Part shown: one piece after another, positions 53,398 to 63,695 of the stretch
Position numbering within the stretch: the first letter of the stretch is position 1
Layout: each line of letters opens with the position of its first letter
NCBI GenBank assembly: GCA_963575745.1
Contig: CAUYUJ010019937.1
Location: 45,001 to 109,000 of the forward strand
Reading direction: 5' to 3'
DNA length: 64,000 nucleotides
Source of the DNA: Prorocentrum cordatum
Taxonomy: Eukaryota > Sar > Dinophyceae > Prorocentrales > Prorocentraceae
Made by a program: the position numbers and the translations under genes
The notes under the pieces: generated by a model
What the model was told of the DNA's origin: nothing
The model's input: only the letters and a program-made list of their open reading frames with translations
Databases searched by the model: none

Positions 53398-55439
53398 ATG
53401 AGCCCCGCGATGCTCGAAGACAACCCAGAGAGCCCAAGAGACGAGGGTGAGGATTCCGTGAGAGCTTATGGCTCCAGCACTTACGGCGCTCTGGGGAGCA
53501 GCCTGTCGCTGGTGAGCTAGACGGGGCCGGGATGGCGCTGGTGGCCACGGGGGCCGAGGGGGGGTTCGACGACCACCTGGCTTTGAGCAACCATGGCCCG
53601 AAGAAACGCGGCCCGAGGTCCCGCAAGGAGCCTCCTGCAGCCGCAAAATGTGTGATCGTCCACGCCATCCCTTTATCAGCATACGCTCACCTGGAGGCGA
53701 CATCATATGCTGGTGGAGGGATGGGGTGCTGACGCTTGCGTCGTTCGCCCTCGACCCCATAGGAGAAACAGCTGGAGGCGAGCAGGACGCGCATGTTCAA
53801 CCGCTACTTGACCAAGGCGAAGAACGGCGAGATCGACGTGGGCAACACCGACGCGCAGGAGCTGTATCCCAAAAAAGAATGAGGACTGACGAGGACAGAT
53901 GAGGACGGATGATTTAGGAGGACGGATGCGGACGGAGAGCGGATGAGGAGGAGGGGGAGGAGGTGGAGGAGGGGGAGGAGGAGGAGGACGGAAGCACACG
54001 AGTTTGACGAAGGTCACTGATACCGACGTCCGTGGTGAACCTGGAAAACATAATTTGAAGGGGGGATCTGGTTGAGACGATCTCACGGAGCCGAATGGGG
54101 TCGGGGGCAAAAGTTTTGAAGTCATCCCTTCGGAAATTTGAAATTGCCACTGGAAGTTCAGACCCCTCTCCCATTCCGCCCAGCAGGAGTTCATCAGCAA
54201 GTATAACAACGCCTTGAACCAGAACGCCTGGGGGGCGTACTAAGAGGGGTTAAGCCCCAATCGGCTGTTTTTCCGCCTCCTCCTCCTTCTCCTCCTCCTC
54301 CTCCTTCCTCCTCCTCCTCCTCCTCCTCCTCCTCCCGCGCACGCCGCCTCGGCCAATCCGATCCCTGCGCTCCAGGAGGACTATGCGTGCTCACGGGTCT
54401 GCTCCTGGCCAGGCCTTTAACCCTGGCGGCAATTTCCCCTTGGTGAGCTTCCTCTCCCTCCTCCTCCTCCTCCTCCTCCTCCACCTCCTCCTCGGCCTCC
54501 TCCTCCTCATCCTCCTCCTACTCCTCCTCCTCCTCCTCCTCCTCCTCCTCCTCCTCCTTCCTCTCCTTCTCATCCTCCTTCTTCATTCTCCTTCCCCATC
54601 TTCTCCATTCTCCTCCTCCTCCTTCTGTGGGGGGCACCCAACTCTCGGAGTGGAGAATCCCCCACCTCCTAGAGGTCCGCAAGGGCCTGAAGGAGTGGTG
54701 GCTGGCGGCAAGGGCCGACTTCACGGGGGCAGGCCTCGTTCTCCGTGCGCGGAAGACGATCTGGACCTCTCTTACCGACCCCGCTCCTTAGCTCCTCCTC
54801 CACGCGTTTCTCTTCCTCCTGTCGGTTGCTCCTGCCTTCTGCTCCAGTACTACGTTCTCCTCCACCTCCGTCTCCGTCTCCTCCTCCTCCTACTTCTCCT
54901 CCTCCTACTTCTCCTCCTCCTTCTCCTCCCCCTCCACCTCCTTCCTCATCCCCCTTCTGGTCATCATGCCCCCCTCGGGTCACCGCTCCCCCTCCTCACC
55001 GCCGACCCCCTCAAGGACGTCGACTGAGAACACTTCTTGCTGGCTCTCCGAATCGCAGTTGGCCAAGGAATTCAACAATCCTGAGGAGGCGGCCTCACCC
55101 TCCATTCTCTTTCCCACGCTCTCTCCTCAACTCCCTTATCCTCCTCCCTCCTCCTCCCTTCTCCTCCTCCCCCCTCATCCTCCCTCCCCACTCCCATCCT
55201 TCCTCCTCCCTCATCCTCCTCCTCCTCCTCCTTCTCCTCCTCCTCGCTCCTCCCTCCTTCCTCCTTCCTCCTCCCTCCTCCCAACCCCACCTATAGAGGC
55301 TGAGAGTTACGTGGCCTGGGCGAAGAGGAACCAGTTGGCGCGCCGCTGCGAGAAGAGGCAGACGACTCTCTACTACCACACCAGGCGCCTGGAACACTAC
55401 GGGACAAGGACCTCTCATTATAATCACTCCTACTGCTGA
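53398..55439 (+). CDS. Seven-exon hypothetical protein, ~186 aa
   Basis: Proposed exons: 53398-53511, 53763-53858, 54187-54236, 54376-54442, 54675-54737, 55059-55088 and 55299-55439. All junction phases agree and the joined frame (561 nt) ends at TGA 55437-55439. Donors are GTGAGC, GAGCTG, GTACTA, GTGAGC, GTTCTC and GCGGCC; acceptors end in AG. Several junctions carry a short direct repeat across the intron, as known for dinoflagellates. Introns 4-6 are CCT-rich. Phrases: EKQLEASRTRMFNRYLTKAK, FISKYNNALNQNAWGA, GSAPGQAFNPGGNFPL, VRKGLKEWWLAARADFTGA, AESYVAWAKRNQLARRCEKR and RTSHYNHSYC. The protein is basic and helical, with no signal peptide. No family recognised. Exons 3 and 6 are the least certain. 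Confidence 0.5.
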
Positions 55440-55680
55440 TGCTGCCGTCGCCCCCCAATCCTGTCACGTACTTCTCTTTCTCCTCCTCCTCCTCCTCCTC
55501 CTCCTCCTCCTCTTCCGTGTCCTCCTCTTCCTCGGTTCCTCAACTCCTCCTCTCTCCTCCTTACTCCTCCACTCTTCCTCCGCTCCTCCTTGTCCTCTCC
55601 CTCCTCCGTAGGCCCGCCTCCTCCTCCGTAGGTCCTCCTCCTCCTCGTCATGCTGCGAGTGAATTCCGCTGTCCCTCCAG
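55440..55680 (+). other. CCT-rich spacer or intron
   Basis: TCC/CCT tract with two CTCCGTAGG acceptor-like sites, ending CCCTCCAG before the next frame. The next gene could be joined through this. Confidence 0.6.
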
Positions 55681-55693
55681 GAAAGAGGGCGCG

Positions 55694-56269
55694 ATGGAGA
55701 AGGGGCACGCTGTGAGTGAGGATGATGATGATGATGACAGCCTCGCTGAATCCGATGTCGACACGGGCGACGTCACCGACGATTCTTCCGAGGACAGCTC
55801 GCGCTCGCACAAGGACAAGTCAAAGGAGCGGCGCCAGGACAAGCCCAAGGAGCGGCGCAAGGACAAGTCCAAGGACAGGAGCAAGGACAAGTCCAAGGAG
55901 CGGCGCAAGGACAAGTCTAAGGAGAGGCGCAAGGACAAGTCCAAGGAGAGAGCGAAGGACAAGTCCAAGGAGCGCAAGGACAAGTCCAAGGAGAGGCGCA
56001 AGGACAAGTCCAGGGAGCGCAAGGACAAGTCCAAGGAGCGCAAGGACAAGTCCAAGGAGCGCAACGACAAGTCCAAGGAGAGGCGCAAGGGCAAGTCCAG
56101 GGGGCGCAAGGACAAGTCCAAGGAGAAGCGCACGGACAAGTCCAAGGAGCGCAAGGACAAGAAGCGCAAGCGTTCCAGCTCGGAGTCGGAGACATGGGAT
56201 CGACCCAATCTCGGCACCGACACCTCCCCACCTCCAGGGAGAGGGGAGAGGGGAGAAAATCACGTGTAA
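55694..56269 (+). CDS. Charged KDKSKER-repeat protein
   Basis: About 191 residues from ATG 55694 to TAA 56267-56269. An acidic start (SEDDDDDDSLAESDVDTGD, TDDSSEDSSRS) is followed by about 17 diverged 7-9-residue units of KDKSKER(R), then KKRKRSSSESETWD and a short tail. Alternating basic and acidic residues with many Ser and a KKRKR nuclear-signal-like stretch suggest a nuclear, disordered protein, such as an RS-like splicing or chromatin factor; this is inference from composition. A GTGAGT donor-like site at 55711 and the acceptor at 55680 leave room for other exon models. The repeat unit is AGGACAAGTCCAAGGAGCG at DNA level. Confidence 0.5.
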   Translation: MEKGHAVSEDDDDDDSLAESDVDTGDVTDDSSEDSSRSHKDKSKERRQDKPKERRKDKSKDRSKDKSKERRKDKSKERRKDKSKERAKDKSKERKDKSKERRKDKSRERKDKSKERKDKSKERNDKSKERRKGKSRGRKDKSKEKRTDKSKERKDKKRKRSSSESETWDRPNLGTDTSPPPGRGERGENHV

Positions 56270-56369
56270 GAAAAGTTTGTGAGGAGGGAAGAAGGGGGAG
56301 AACAGGGAGAAAGGGAGGGTGACTGTGAATGAGGGAGCGAGGGGGGGGGGGGAGAGGGGAGGGAGGGGG

Positions 56370-56560
56370 CTCTCTCTTCTCTCTCTCTCTCGTCTCATCT
56401 CTCTCTCTCTCCTCTCTCACACACACTCTCTCCCTCTCTCACAAATCTCTCTCTCTCTCGTCCTCTCTCTCTCTCTCTCACTCTCATCTCTCTCTCTCTC
56501 TCCCTCACTCTCTCTCTCTTCATTAACTCTCATCACACTCGTCTCTCTCTCTCTCTCTCA

Positions 56561-56630
<70 letters not shown>

Positions 56631-56775
56631 TCTCTCTCTCATCTCTCTCTCTCTCTTTATCCCTCTCTCATCGTCTCTCACTCTTCGTCTCTCTCCTCTC
56701 TCACTCTCTCGTCTCTCTATCTTCTCTCTCTCACTCTCATCTCTCTCTCTCTCTCTTCTCTCTCTCCCCTCATCC
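56370..56775 (+). repeat. (TC)n microsatellite region
   Basis: CTCTCT with CA and AT interruptions. It is followed by G-rich DNA (56805-56890). Frames across it are artefacts. Confidence 0.95.
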
Positions 56776-56989
56776 ATCATCCCACACGCACAGTGTTATG
56801 GAAGAAACACAAGGGAGGGAGGGAGGGAGGGCTGGAGGGAAGGGAGGGAGGGTGGGGGGGGGGAGAGGGGGAGGGAGGGGGGGAGGGGGGTACACACACA
56901 TGCATGGTTCGAAGAAGCTGTATGAATCGATATAAGACACACCGGCGCTTCTCAAGAATATCAATGGTATTTTGAGAATTCCAGTTCCC

Positions 56990-57660
56990 CTCAGACTTGC
57001 AGTGCCCTGAACAGGATTGCAATGATTCTTGCAAGTTTTCACAGGCCGCCTAGGAATTCCATCGACCCTTTCAAAATACAATTGGGCAAGAACCCGAAGC
57101 AATCCTACGCAATACACATGAAAACCACGGAGTCCCACTGAAACCGTCGGAATCCCAATGGTCCCCCGAGAAACCCGATGCAACTCTGGGAACTCCCACG
57201 CAACTCTGAGAACACCAGCGAAACCTTGAGAACCCTTGAGAATCGGAATGCAACCCTGGCAAGTCCAGTAATTCCCTGAAAACCCAATGACACTTTTATA
57301 ATCACAGTGCAACTCTGAAAACTCTAACGAAACTCAAAGAAAACTCAGGATGACGAATGAAACCCTGAGAACTTAAACGATTCTCTTAGAACCCAGTGGA
57401 ACTCTGAGAATCCCAGTGTATCTATGAGAACACCAGCAAAACCCTGAGACCCTCAAGAAGACCAAGGAACCCTCATAATCCCAATGATTTCAAACTAACT
57501 CAATGCTTCCTTGAAGAATTGCAGTGGTTCCCTAAGACCCCTGTCCCAGAACCAAAACGAGCGCGAGAAAAACACATTCGAATACTTAAGAACCCCGATG
57601 GGCCCTTCGAGTGCGAAATGAACCCCAAGAAAAACAATGATCGCATGGCGATCCCAACGC
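56990..57660 (+). repeat. Degenerate minisatellite, GAGAACCC.. type
   Basis: Loose 12-24-bp units such as CAACTCTGAGAACACCAGCG and AAACCCTGAGAACTTAAACG. More AT-balanced than its surroundings. No gene. Confidence 0.7.
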
Positions 57661-58009
57661 AACCCAAGCAAGTCACATGCTAATCTTATTGGTTTTCACG
57701 CGTCCAATGACAACCAAAACCATACAAGGAACAAGTGGACTTCTATCTCGCGCTATAAGAACCCAACAGCGTGCGCGCGATGCCAACTGAATTCAATTCA
57801 TGCCACGTCTCAAACTTGGGATGAATTTGCCTTCGCCTGCGAATGTTTTTCAAGCGCCGTTTCATGAAACAATGGTGCGGTTTCTTGTAAACACGCGCAA
57901 TAAATGGCGCGCGCGCTGGAGCGCGCAACCGCGCCCTCTCCGGTTAAGAACACGCGGCGTTTGAGACGAGCCTTTCAAAGAGGGGGCCCAGCAGCGCATT
58001 CGGATGCAC

Positions 58010-58185
58010 CCGTTCCCCCCCCCGCCCAAACCCTTTCCCCCCGTTCACCCCCCGCCCAAACCCTCCCCCCGTTCCAAACTGCACCCCCTCCCCCCGTTCC
58101 CCCCCCCGCCCAAACCCTCCCCCCGTTCCAAACCCTCCCCCCGTTCACCTCCTCCGCCCAAACCCTCCCCCACCCACCGCCTTTC
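58010..58185 (+). repeat. C-rich minisatellite, CCCAAACCCTCCCCCCGTTC
   Basis: About seven imperfect units. The stretch 57660-58010 holds no recognised gene. Confidence 0.8.
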
Positions 58186-58339
58186 CCCCCTGATTCATAT
58201 TGGTGCCAACCATCCTGTGGTGTTGGGTCCTTGTTTTGAAGAGACGGTGCCCCGCGTCTCCTTCCTCCTCCTCCCGCTGCCACCTCCCTCCACCCTCCCC
58301 TCCCGCGTTGCCTCTGCTCACGGCGCACCCCTCACACGT

Positions 58340-59830
58340 TTCGTAGCCCCACAGGGAGCTCCACCTAAGGGCCCAGTGGCGCAGTTCGCATGCGTCTCCC
58401 CCACCCAGGACACTGTTTCGCGGCGGGAGCTCCACCGAGGGTCCCAGTGGCGCAGTTCGCATGCGTTCCCCCACCCAGGACAGCTCTTCGTGGCCCCATA
58501 GGGAGCTCCACCGAAGTCCCAGTGGCGCAGTTCGCATGCGTCTCCCCCACCCAGGACAGCGCTTCGTGGCCCCATGAACTCCACCGAAGGCCCCAGTGGC
58601 GCAGTTCGCACGTGTCTCCTCCATCCAGGACAGCGCTTCGTGGCCCCATAGGAAGTTCCACCGAAGTCCCAGTGGCGCAGTTCGCATGCGTCTCACCCGC
58701 CCAGGACAGCGCTTCGTGGTCCCATAGGGAGCCCCACCGAGGGTCCCAGTGGCGCAGTTCGCATGCGTCCCCCCCACCCCCACCCAGGACAGCGCTTCGT
58801 GGCCCCCATAGAGAGCGACACATGCCAACCCAGTGGCGCAGTTGTCGCATGCGATCCCCGTATCCAGCGACACAGCGCTACGTGGCCCCATAGGAGAGCT
58901 CCACCGATGGCCACAATTGCATCAGTTTCCAATGCGTCTCACCCACCCAGGACAGCGCTTCGTGGCCCCATATGGAGCCCCACCGAGGGTCCCAGTTGCG
59001 CAGTTCGCATGCGTCTCCCCCGCCCAGGACAGCGTTTCGTGGCCCCATATAGAGAGCTCAGCCGAAGGCCCCAGTGGCGCAGTTCGCATGCGTCCCCCCC
59101 ACCCAGGACAGCCCCTTCGTGGCCCCATAGGGAGCCCCACCGAGGGCCCCAGTGGCGCAGTTCGCGTGCGTCTCCCCCACCCAGGACAGCGCTTCGTGGC
59201 CCCATATGGAGCTCCACCGAGGGTCCCAGTGGCGCAGTTCGCATGCGCTTCCCCGTGTCCAGGACAGCGCTTCGTGGCCCCAAAGAGAGCCCAACCGAGG
59301 GCCCCAGTGGCGCAGTTCGCATGCGCCCCCCCGCCCAGGACAGCGTTTCGTGGCCCCATAGGGGGCTCCACCGAGGGTCACAGTGGCGCAGTTTGCATGC
59401 GTCTCCCCCACCCAGGACAACGCTTCGTGGTCCCATAGGGGGCTCCACCGAAGGCCCCAGTGGCGCAGTTCGCATGCGTCTCCCCCGCCCAGACAACGCT
59501 CGCGTGCCCCATATGGAGCTCCGCCGATGTGTCCCCGAGGCGTAGGTTCGCATGCGATCTCCCTCACCCAGTCAGTTTTCGTAGCCCCTAAGGGAGCGCC
59601 CCCCCCATCCAGGCACAGCCCGTTTCGTGTCCCAGGGCCCCATGCACGGGCCAGCGCCATACCGAAGGCCACAGCCCCAGCCCCAGCGCGCAGTTCGCAT
59701 GCCTCTCCACCCACCCAGGGCAGCGCTTCGCGGCCCCATAGGGAGCTCCACCGAAGGCAACAGCTGCTGCACTCACATGCGTCTCCCCTACCCTTGACAG
59801 CCTTTCGCGGCCCACAGATACTCCACCGAT
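58340..59830 (+). repeat. ~75-bp tandem satellite, about 18 units
   Basis: Unit order: CCCAGTGGCGCAGTTCGCAT, GCGTCTCCCCCACCCAGGAC, AGCGCTTCGTGGCCCCATAG, GGAGCTCCACCGAAGG. The GCGCAGTTCGC anchor recurs at 58379, 58450, 58525, 58599, 58675, 58752 and onward at 71-80-bp steps; the last units are diverged and interrupted. Because the unit is near 75 bp (25 codons), several frames stay open on both strands. Units are contiguous, without unique spacers. Confidence 0.95.
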
Positions 59831-60089
59831 TGCGATACTCACAACGACGGTACTCGCAACTGCATATGGTTGGGTCCTTCGCCAGGCTAATGTTCAACCA
59901 TTGTTTCCTCCCCCACGCCCGCGCTCTCCCACCTCTCCCCCCCCCCTCCCCCGCCGCGCCGCCCTCCCGCCCCCGCGTCGCTCCGCCCCGCCCCGCCCTC
60001 TCTCCTATGCTCACCCTGTTCCCCGTCATCCTCTGTCCCCGCCCGTTCCCCTCCCCCCCCCGCCCCTGGGAATTGCGACGCCGCGCCAC

Positions 60090-60728
60090 CCCGCAGATCG
60101 AGGCGCCGATGTCAGAGAAGAACGCACATCATATGCGATTGCGGCGCTACTCGGGGCGAAGGTCGCGGATGCCGTTCGGCCCGCGCACCTGTCGCGGAAG
60201 GACGCGAAGACTGCATTGGCGGCAGTGGTTGGGAAGAAGGCGCAGCATCGTCGCCATCAGGGGCGCAGCGTGGGCCGCGCGCGCAGACAAAGCGCATTGG
60301 GACGGCCAGCGCGTCGTCGCCATCGGGGGCGCCATCGGGGCGCGCGCCGACGCCCGCGCGTTCGCCCCGCAAGCCGACGCATTCAATATGCGAGGCCGCC
60401 GCGTTTCGATTCGATGGTACTCGGCCCGCCAGGTCGCGGACGCGCGCGGTGGCGACATCGATGTCGAAACCGCGGCAACTTCTTAGAGGGACCTTGCGTG
60501 TCTAACGCAAGAAAGCCAATGGCCGAGGCTTTCCATCCTCGGATAGGCGCGCGACGCGCCGAATCGCCGCGCCCCTGCAAGCTCGGCAAGAGCGCTCGCG
60601 ATCACTCGCGAGAGCGCGCCGAGCACATCGAGTCAGAGGCGTTTGGCCTGGTTAACTCGGGCGCAGCGGCACCTGGCGAACCGCGGAGGGAATGTCCGTT
60701 GGACGACGGGACCAGGGGGATGGCCTGA
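60090..60728 (+). CDS. Hypothetical basic ORF
   Basis: After an acceptor-like CCCCGCAG (60093) two frames remain open. One reads TSYAIAALLGAKVADAVRPA and KDAKTALAAVVGKKAQHRRH, then Arg-rich repeats; the other contains an internal duplication (SIVAIRGAAWAARAD / RVVAIGGAIGARAD). I cannot decide which, if either, is real. No family. Confidence 0.2.
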   Translation, partial: PADRGADVREERTSYAIAALLGAKVADAVRPAHLSRKDAKTALAAVVGKKAQHRRHQGRSVGRARRQSALGRPARRRHRGRHRGARRRPRVRPASRRIQYARPPRFDSMVLGPPGRGRARWRHRCRNRGNFLEGPCVSNARKPMAEAFHPRIGARRAESPRPCKLGKSARDHSRERAEHIESEAFGLVNSGAAAPGEPRRECPLDDGTRGMA

Positions 60729-60740
60729 TACCACTGCTGG

Positions 60741-61115
60741 GTGAACCGCCAGGTCCCACGACAGTCCAGCGTGGAGTGCCAGGAGCGCTGGCACCCCAAG
60801 CTTGCCGCCACTTTCACAACAGCGCGCGGCGGGGACGCCATGCCAACCATGGGCTGGCAGGCGCGCCGACGTTTTCGGCCGAAGGCGCCAATGAGCCAGC
60901 GGCAGCAGGGCGCGAGAGACACGGCGACGGGCGACGGTTACAGAGTGGGCGCTCGGCATTTCGCCGAGGGCCAAGACTTGCTGGGCTTCGCCGAAGAGCA
61001 GGCTGCCGAGGTCTGGAGGAAGACCAACCGCACATGGCGGCAGTGCGTGATCGAAGCATCCTCCTTGAGAGTACGGTTGACAATTGGCCCGCTGCCCGCG
61101 CGAGGATCACAGTAG
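60741..61115 (+). CDS. Hypothetical ORF, 124 aa
   Basis: Mixed composition in its second half (DGYRVGARHFAEGQDLLGFA, EEQAAEVWRKTNRTWRQCVI). No signal peptide, domain or context that names it. Confidence 0.25.
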   Translation: MNRQVPRQSSVECQERWHPKLAATFTTARGGDAMPTMGWQARRRFRPKAPMSQRQQGARDTATGDGYRVGARHFAEGQDLLGFAEEQAAEVWRKTNRTWRQCVIEASSLRVRLTIGPLPARGSQ

Positions 61116-61309
61116 CTTGCGTGGCGAAGCGGCCAGTCACTGGTTGCCAGCGCGCCAGGGGCATTCTGGCAGGGCCGAATTCCATGCAGATGCACGAGCC
61201 CCATGGACACTGATCGCGCTGGGCGCCTATGATTCGCGCGCTCATGGGCGCCATCCATTGCGACTGCGCGACTCAATGCGCGGGGCGAACGGGAAGTGAC
61301 GGGGGGCGC

Positions 61310-61560
61310 GCGTGGTTTTCGTTGCGGTTGGGGTGGATGGGTGGGCGGGCATGTGGAGTTGGAATGGATGGGGTGGTGGTGGCGTGTGGTGTGTGGTGGT
61401 GGCGTGTGATGTGTCGTGTGCGTGTGCGTGTGTGCGTGTGTCTGTGTGTGGGGCGGTGTGTGTGTGTGGGTGCGTGTGTGCGTGTTTGCGTGCGTGTGGA
61501 TGTGTGTGTGTGTGTGTGTTCGTGCGTGTGCGCGGGTGAGTGGATGGGCGGGTGGGCGGG
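61310..61560 (+). repeat. (GT)n-rich low-complexity region
   Basis: GTGTGCGTGTGT and GGGCGGGTGGGC stretches. Confidence 0.85.
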
Positions 61561-61684
61561 CGGGCGGGCGCGGGGGGGGGAGGGGGGGGGGGGAGCCTCG
61601 CCTTGATTTCCGACAAGGCGGCGCAGGTGCTTCTGGGGAGCGGGAAGGTGTACACGTGGCCGAAGGAGTGCGCAAGGAGATAAA

Positions 61685-62095
61685 ATGGGCGACACTTGCA
61701 AGAAGATTGGTGGGACAATTGCAATTGCCATGGGCAGGGGGCCCCAAGGCGCCGAGCATCAGCCGCTCCGCGTCGCGCCTGGCAGCGAGGCGGCGGACTG
61801 TCTGGCCCTGCAAGGCTGCGAAGAGCTGCTGGTTTCTTGCCAGGCGTGGCCCTGCGGCGCCCCCCTGGTGCTACGCATCGCGAAGGCGCTGGTTGCCACC
61901 GACGCGCCATCCAGCGGGGCTGCTCGGTTTCGCCCGACCAGCGAACGCGCGTTAAAACGCAACGACGCGACCATAGGAGCTGCGTCCGCTCCGCAGAATC
62001 ACGCGCCATACGGCGCATCCGTTCTAAGTTCACAGCCAGCGTCCGCGCCGTCCAACATGCAAAGCCACCTGCGGCGCACATGCGCGTATGGATAA
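61685..62095 (+). CDS. Hypothetical ORF, 136 aa
   Basis: Frame with AADCLALQGCEELLVSCQAW and PLVLRIAKALVATDAPSSGA segments. Composition only; no family. The stretch 62100-62940 has no recognised gene, only a G-run (62522-62541) and a TATATG-rich part (62770-62890). Confidence 0.25.
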   Translation: MGDTCKKIGGTIAIAMGRGPQGAEHQPLRVAPGSEAADCLALQGCEELLVSCQAWPCGAPLVLRIAKALVATDAPSSGAARFRPTSERALKRNDATIGAASAPQNHAPYGASVLSSQPASAPSNMQSHLRRTCAYG

Positions 62096-62945
62096 AAGCG
62101 CGCGCGCACATCGGCTTAGATTTCCCCGCCAAGGTCCCATCACGCCCCGCACACTCGTGGATGTTCACACCTTGTTTCTGCCATGGTTTTCTGGATTCCC
62201 ACTGGCCGCGCGACCCCCACTGGGTTTCCATGCGTTCATTGTCGCGCAATTTGTTCTTCCAGGTGTCAATGGTTTCCTTGGTGTTCCTGGTGCCCAGGAG
62301 TTCCCCAGAGGTTCCATGGGTTTCCAAGGGGCCCCAATGTTTGCGTAGGGGTTACGCGTGGTTCTGCAAGGGCTTGAAGATCCCAACGGGCCCCCAATTG
62401 AGAAACAAAAAACGCAAAAAGGCGCGCGCGGCGAACCTGTTCAGCTGCCTAGACGCATATGCGCAAATTGCGCATGCCGCGTGCATGGCGCCGCGCCACG
62501 ATAGGCCGTTGCGGCACAAGGGGAGGGGGGGGGGGGGGGGCACATCCCGCGCGCGCACCGACATGTCGTGCGCAGCACTGTGGCCAAGAAGAATAAAACT
62601 GTATTTCAGCAAAAAACAACGTTGTTTTTATATAAAAAACATGCCATCGTTACTTTTTACAACACAGTGCCAGAGCTGAAATGCTGCGTTATAAAAATTT
62701 CGCGCGGCTCGGAGTCCAAAAGTGCACCGCGCCCAAACAAATATGGACGGTTTCCCATGGCATACGTATATATGCGCACAAACACACACATTCACCATAT
62801 GTATATTCAAATATACATATGATGTATGTGTATAACATGTGTAGGCTCATATTCACCACATGTAGGCACAGATGCTCGTATGTGTATAATATGCCTGACC
62901 TCGGTCGTTGGCCGCACGGGGTCGGGTGGGTGGATCGTGGCAGAG

Positions 62946-63215
62946 ATGGCGGGGCTTTGTGTATTCTTTACGCTAGCATTTTTCGCCCTTCGCGAGGACC
63001 GCCCCGACGCGCCAAAGAACCCATACAAGACGGTGCTCGAGCTAATTTCGGAGATTCGCGAGTCAACTTATGCGCTGGCTGAATCAGTGGAAGAATTAGA
63101 TGCTGAGTTTTTGGATATCGAAATAGCGTTGCCGTGGGCAGAAATTGGGGAAGAAAACGCCGATACCGAGCAGATCGAGAAGCTTCACGCAGATATAAGT
63201 GCCGCGCTGTCCTGA
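62946..63215 (+). CDS. Small protein with N-terminal hydrophobic helix, 89 aa
   Basis: ATG 62946 to TGA 63213-63215. Residues 1-15 (MAGLCVFFTLAFFAL) form a signal peptide or membrane anchor. The rest is acidic and helical (YKTVLELISEIRESTYALAE, SVEELDAEFLDIEIALPWAE, DTEQIEKLHADISAALS), possibly a coiled coil. The codons are mixed and less GC-biased than the flanks, which supports a real gene. The frame is open further 5' but that part looks non-coding, so the Met before the hydrophobic helix was chosen. No family recognised. Confidence 0.5.
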   Translation: MAGLCVFFTLAFFALREDRPDAPKNPYKTVLELISEIRESTYALAESVEELDAEFLDIEIALPWAEIGEENADTEQIEKLHADISAALS

Positions 63216-63417
63216 TGGTAGCACTGCGCAAGTATATTTTAGCAATCCGCACGACTAGTGTTTTTTTCGTTCATAGTGCATGTCCTATGGCGGCTGGAGG
63301 GGGAGGAGGGGGCGGGAAGGAGGGGAAGAGGCCGGTTGCCAGGAGGGGTGGGAGGGCAGGGGTGCGGCGGGGGGAGGTCGGGAGGGGCAGGCGGAAACCT
63401 GCAAACCAATAGAAACC

Positions 63418-63648
63418 ATGACAATTTGCCCCCTTTACCCAAGCAAAGACAGCAGCTCGAACAAGCGCAAGAGCACCCGCAACCACCCGTCCCGCAGGCC
63501 GAACCCCGACCCGACGGTGAGGCCCAAGACGGCTGCAGCGAAAGCCAAGGCGGCTGCTGCGAAAGCCAAGGCAAAAGCCGCTTTTTTCAAGCCTGCTAAG
63601 CCTGTCGTGGAGCGTGGCGGGCACAGCTCCAGCTCGGACTCCGAGTAG
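63418..63648 (+). CDS. Small Lys/Ala-rich basic protein, 76 aa
   Basis: ATG 63418 to TAG 63646-63648. The middle has the repeat KTAAAKAKAAAAKAKAKAA, followed by FFKPAKPVVERGG and the end HSSSSDSE. Composition resembles histone-H1-like or dinoflagellate histone-like basic tails that bind DNA; this is inference from composition only. A CAAG acceptor-like site at about 63443 means the basic part could be a last exon, with the true start upstream. A strong hairpin follows the stop codon. Confidence 0.45.
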   Translation: MTICPLYPSKDSSSNKRKSTRNHPSRRPNPDPTVRPKTAAAKAKAAAAKAKAKAAFFKPAKPVVERGGHSSSSDSE

Positions 63649-63649
63649 C

Positions 63650-63695
63650 GGGCTGGAGATTTTGTCGGCGAGGCCGACAAGAGAAACCCCAGCCC
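63650..63695 (+). other. 3' hairpin after the basic-protein stop codon
   Basis: GGGCTGGAGATTTTGTCGGC and GCCGACAAGAGAAACCCCAG (continuing CCC) pair around loop GAG, with one bulge. It starts 2 nt after the TAG. Possibly a 3'-UTR stem-loop. The rest to 64000 has no recognised gene. Confidence 0.6.

Noticed and set aside
55439-55680. Treating the KDKSKER frame as starting at 55439
   Set aside because: The first 80 codons are CCT-tract translation; the coding character begins after the CCCTCCAG acceptor-like site.
58340-59830. CRISPR-like array
   Set aside because: Units are contiguous and ~75 bp long with no unique spacers, and the genome is eukaryotic. This is a satellite.
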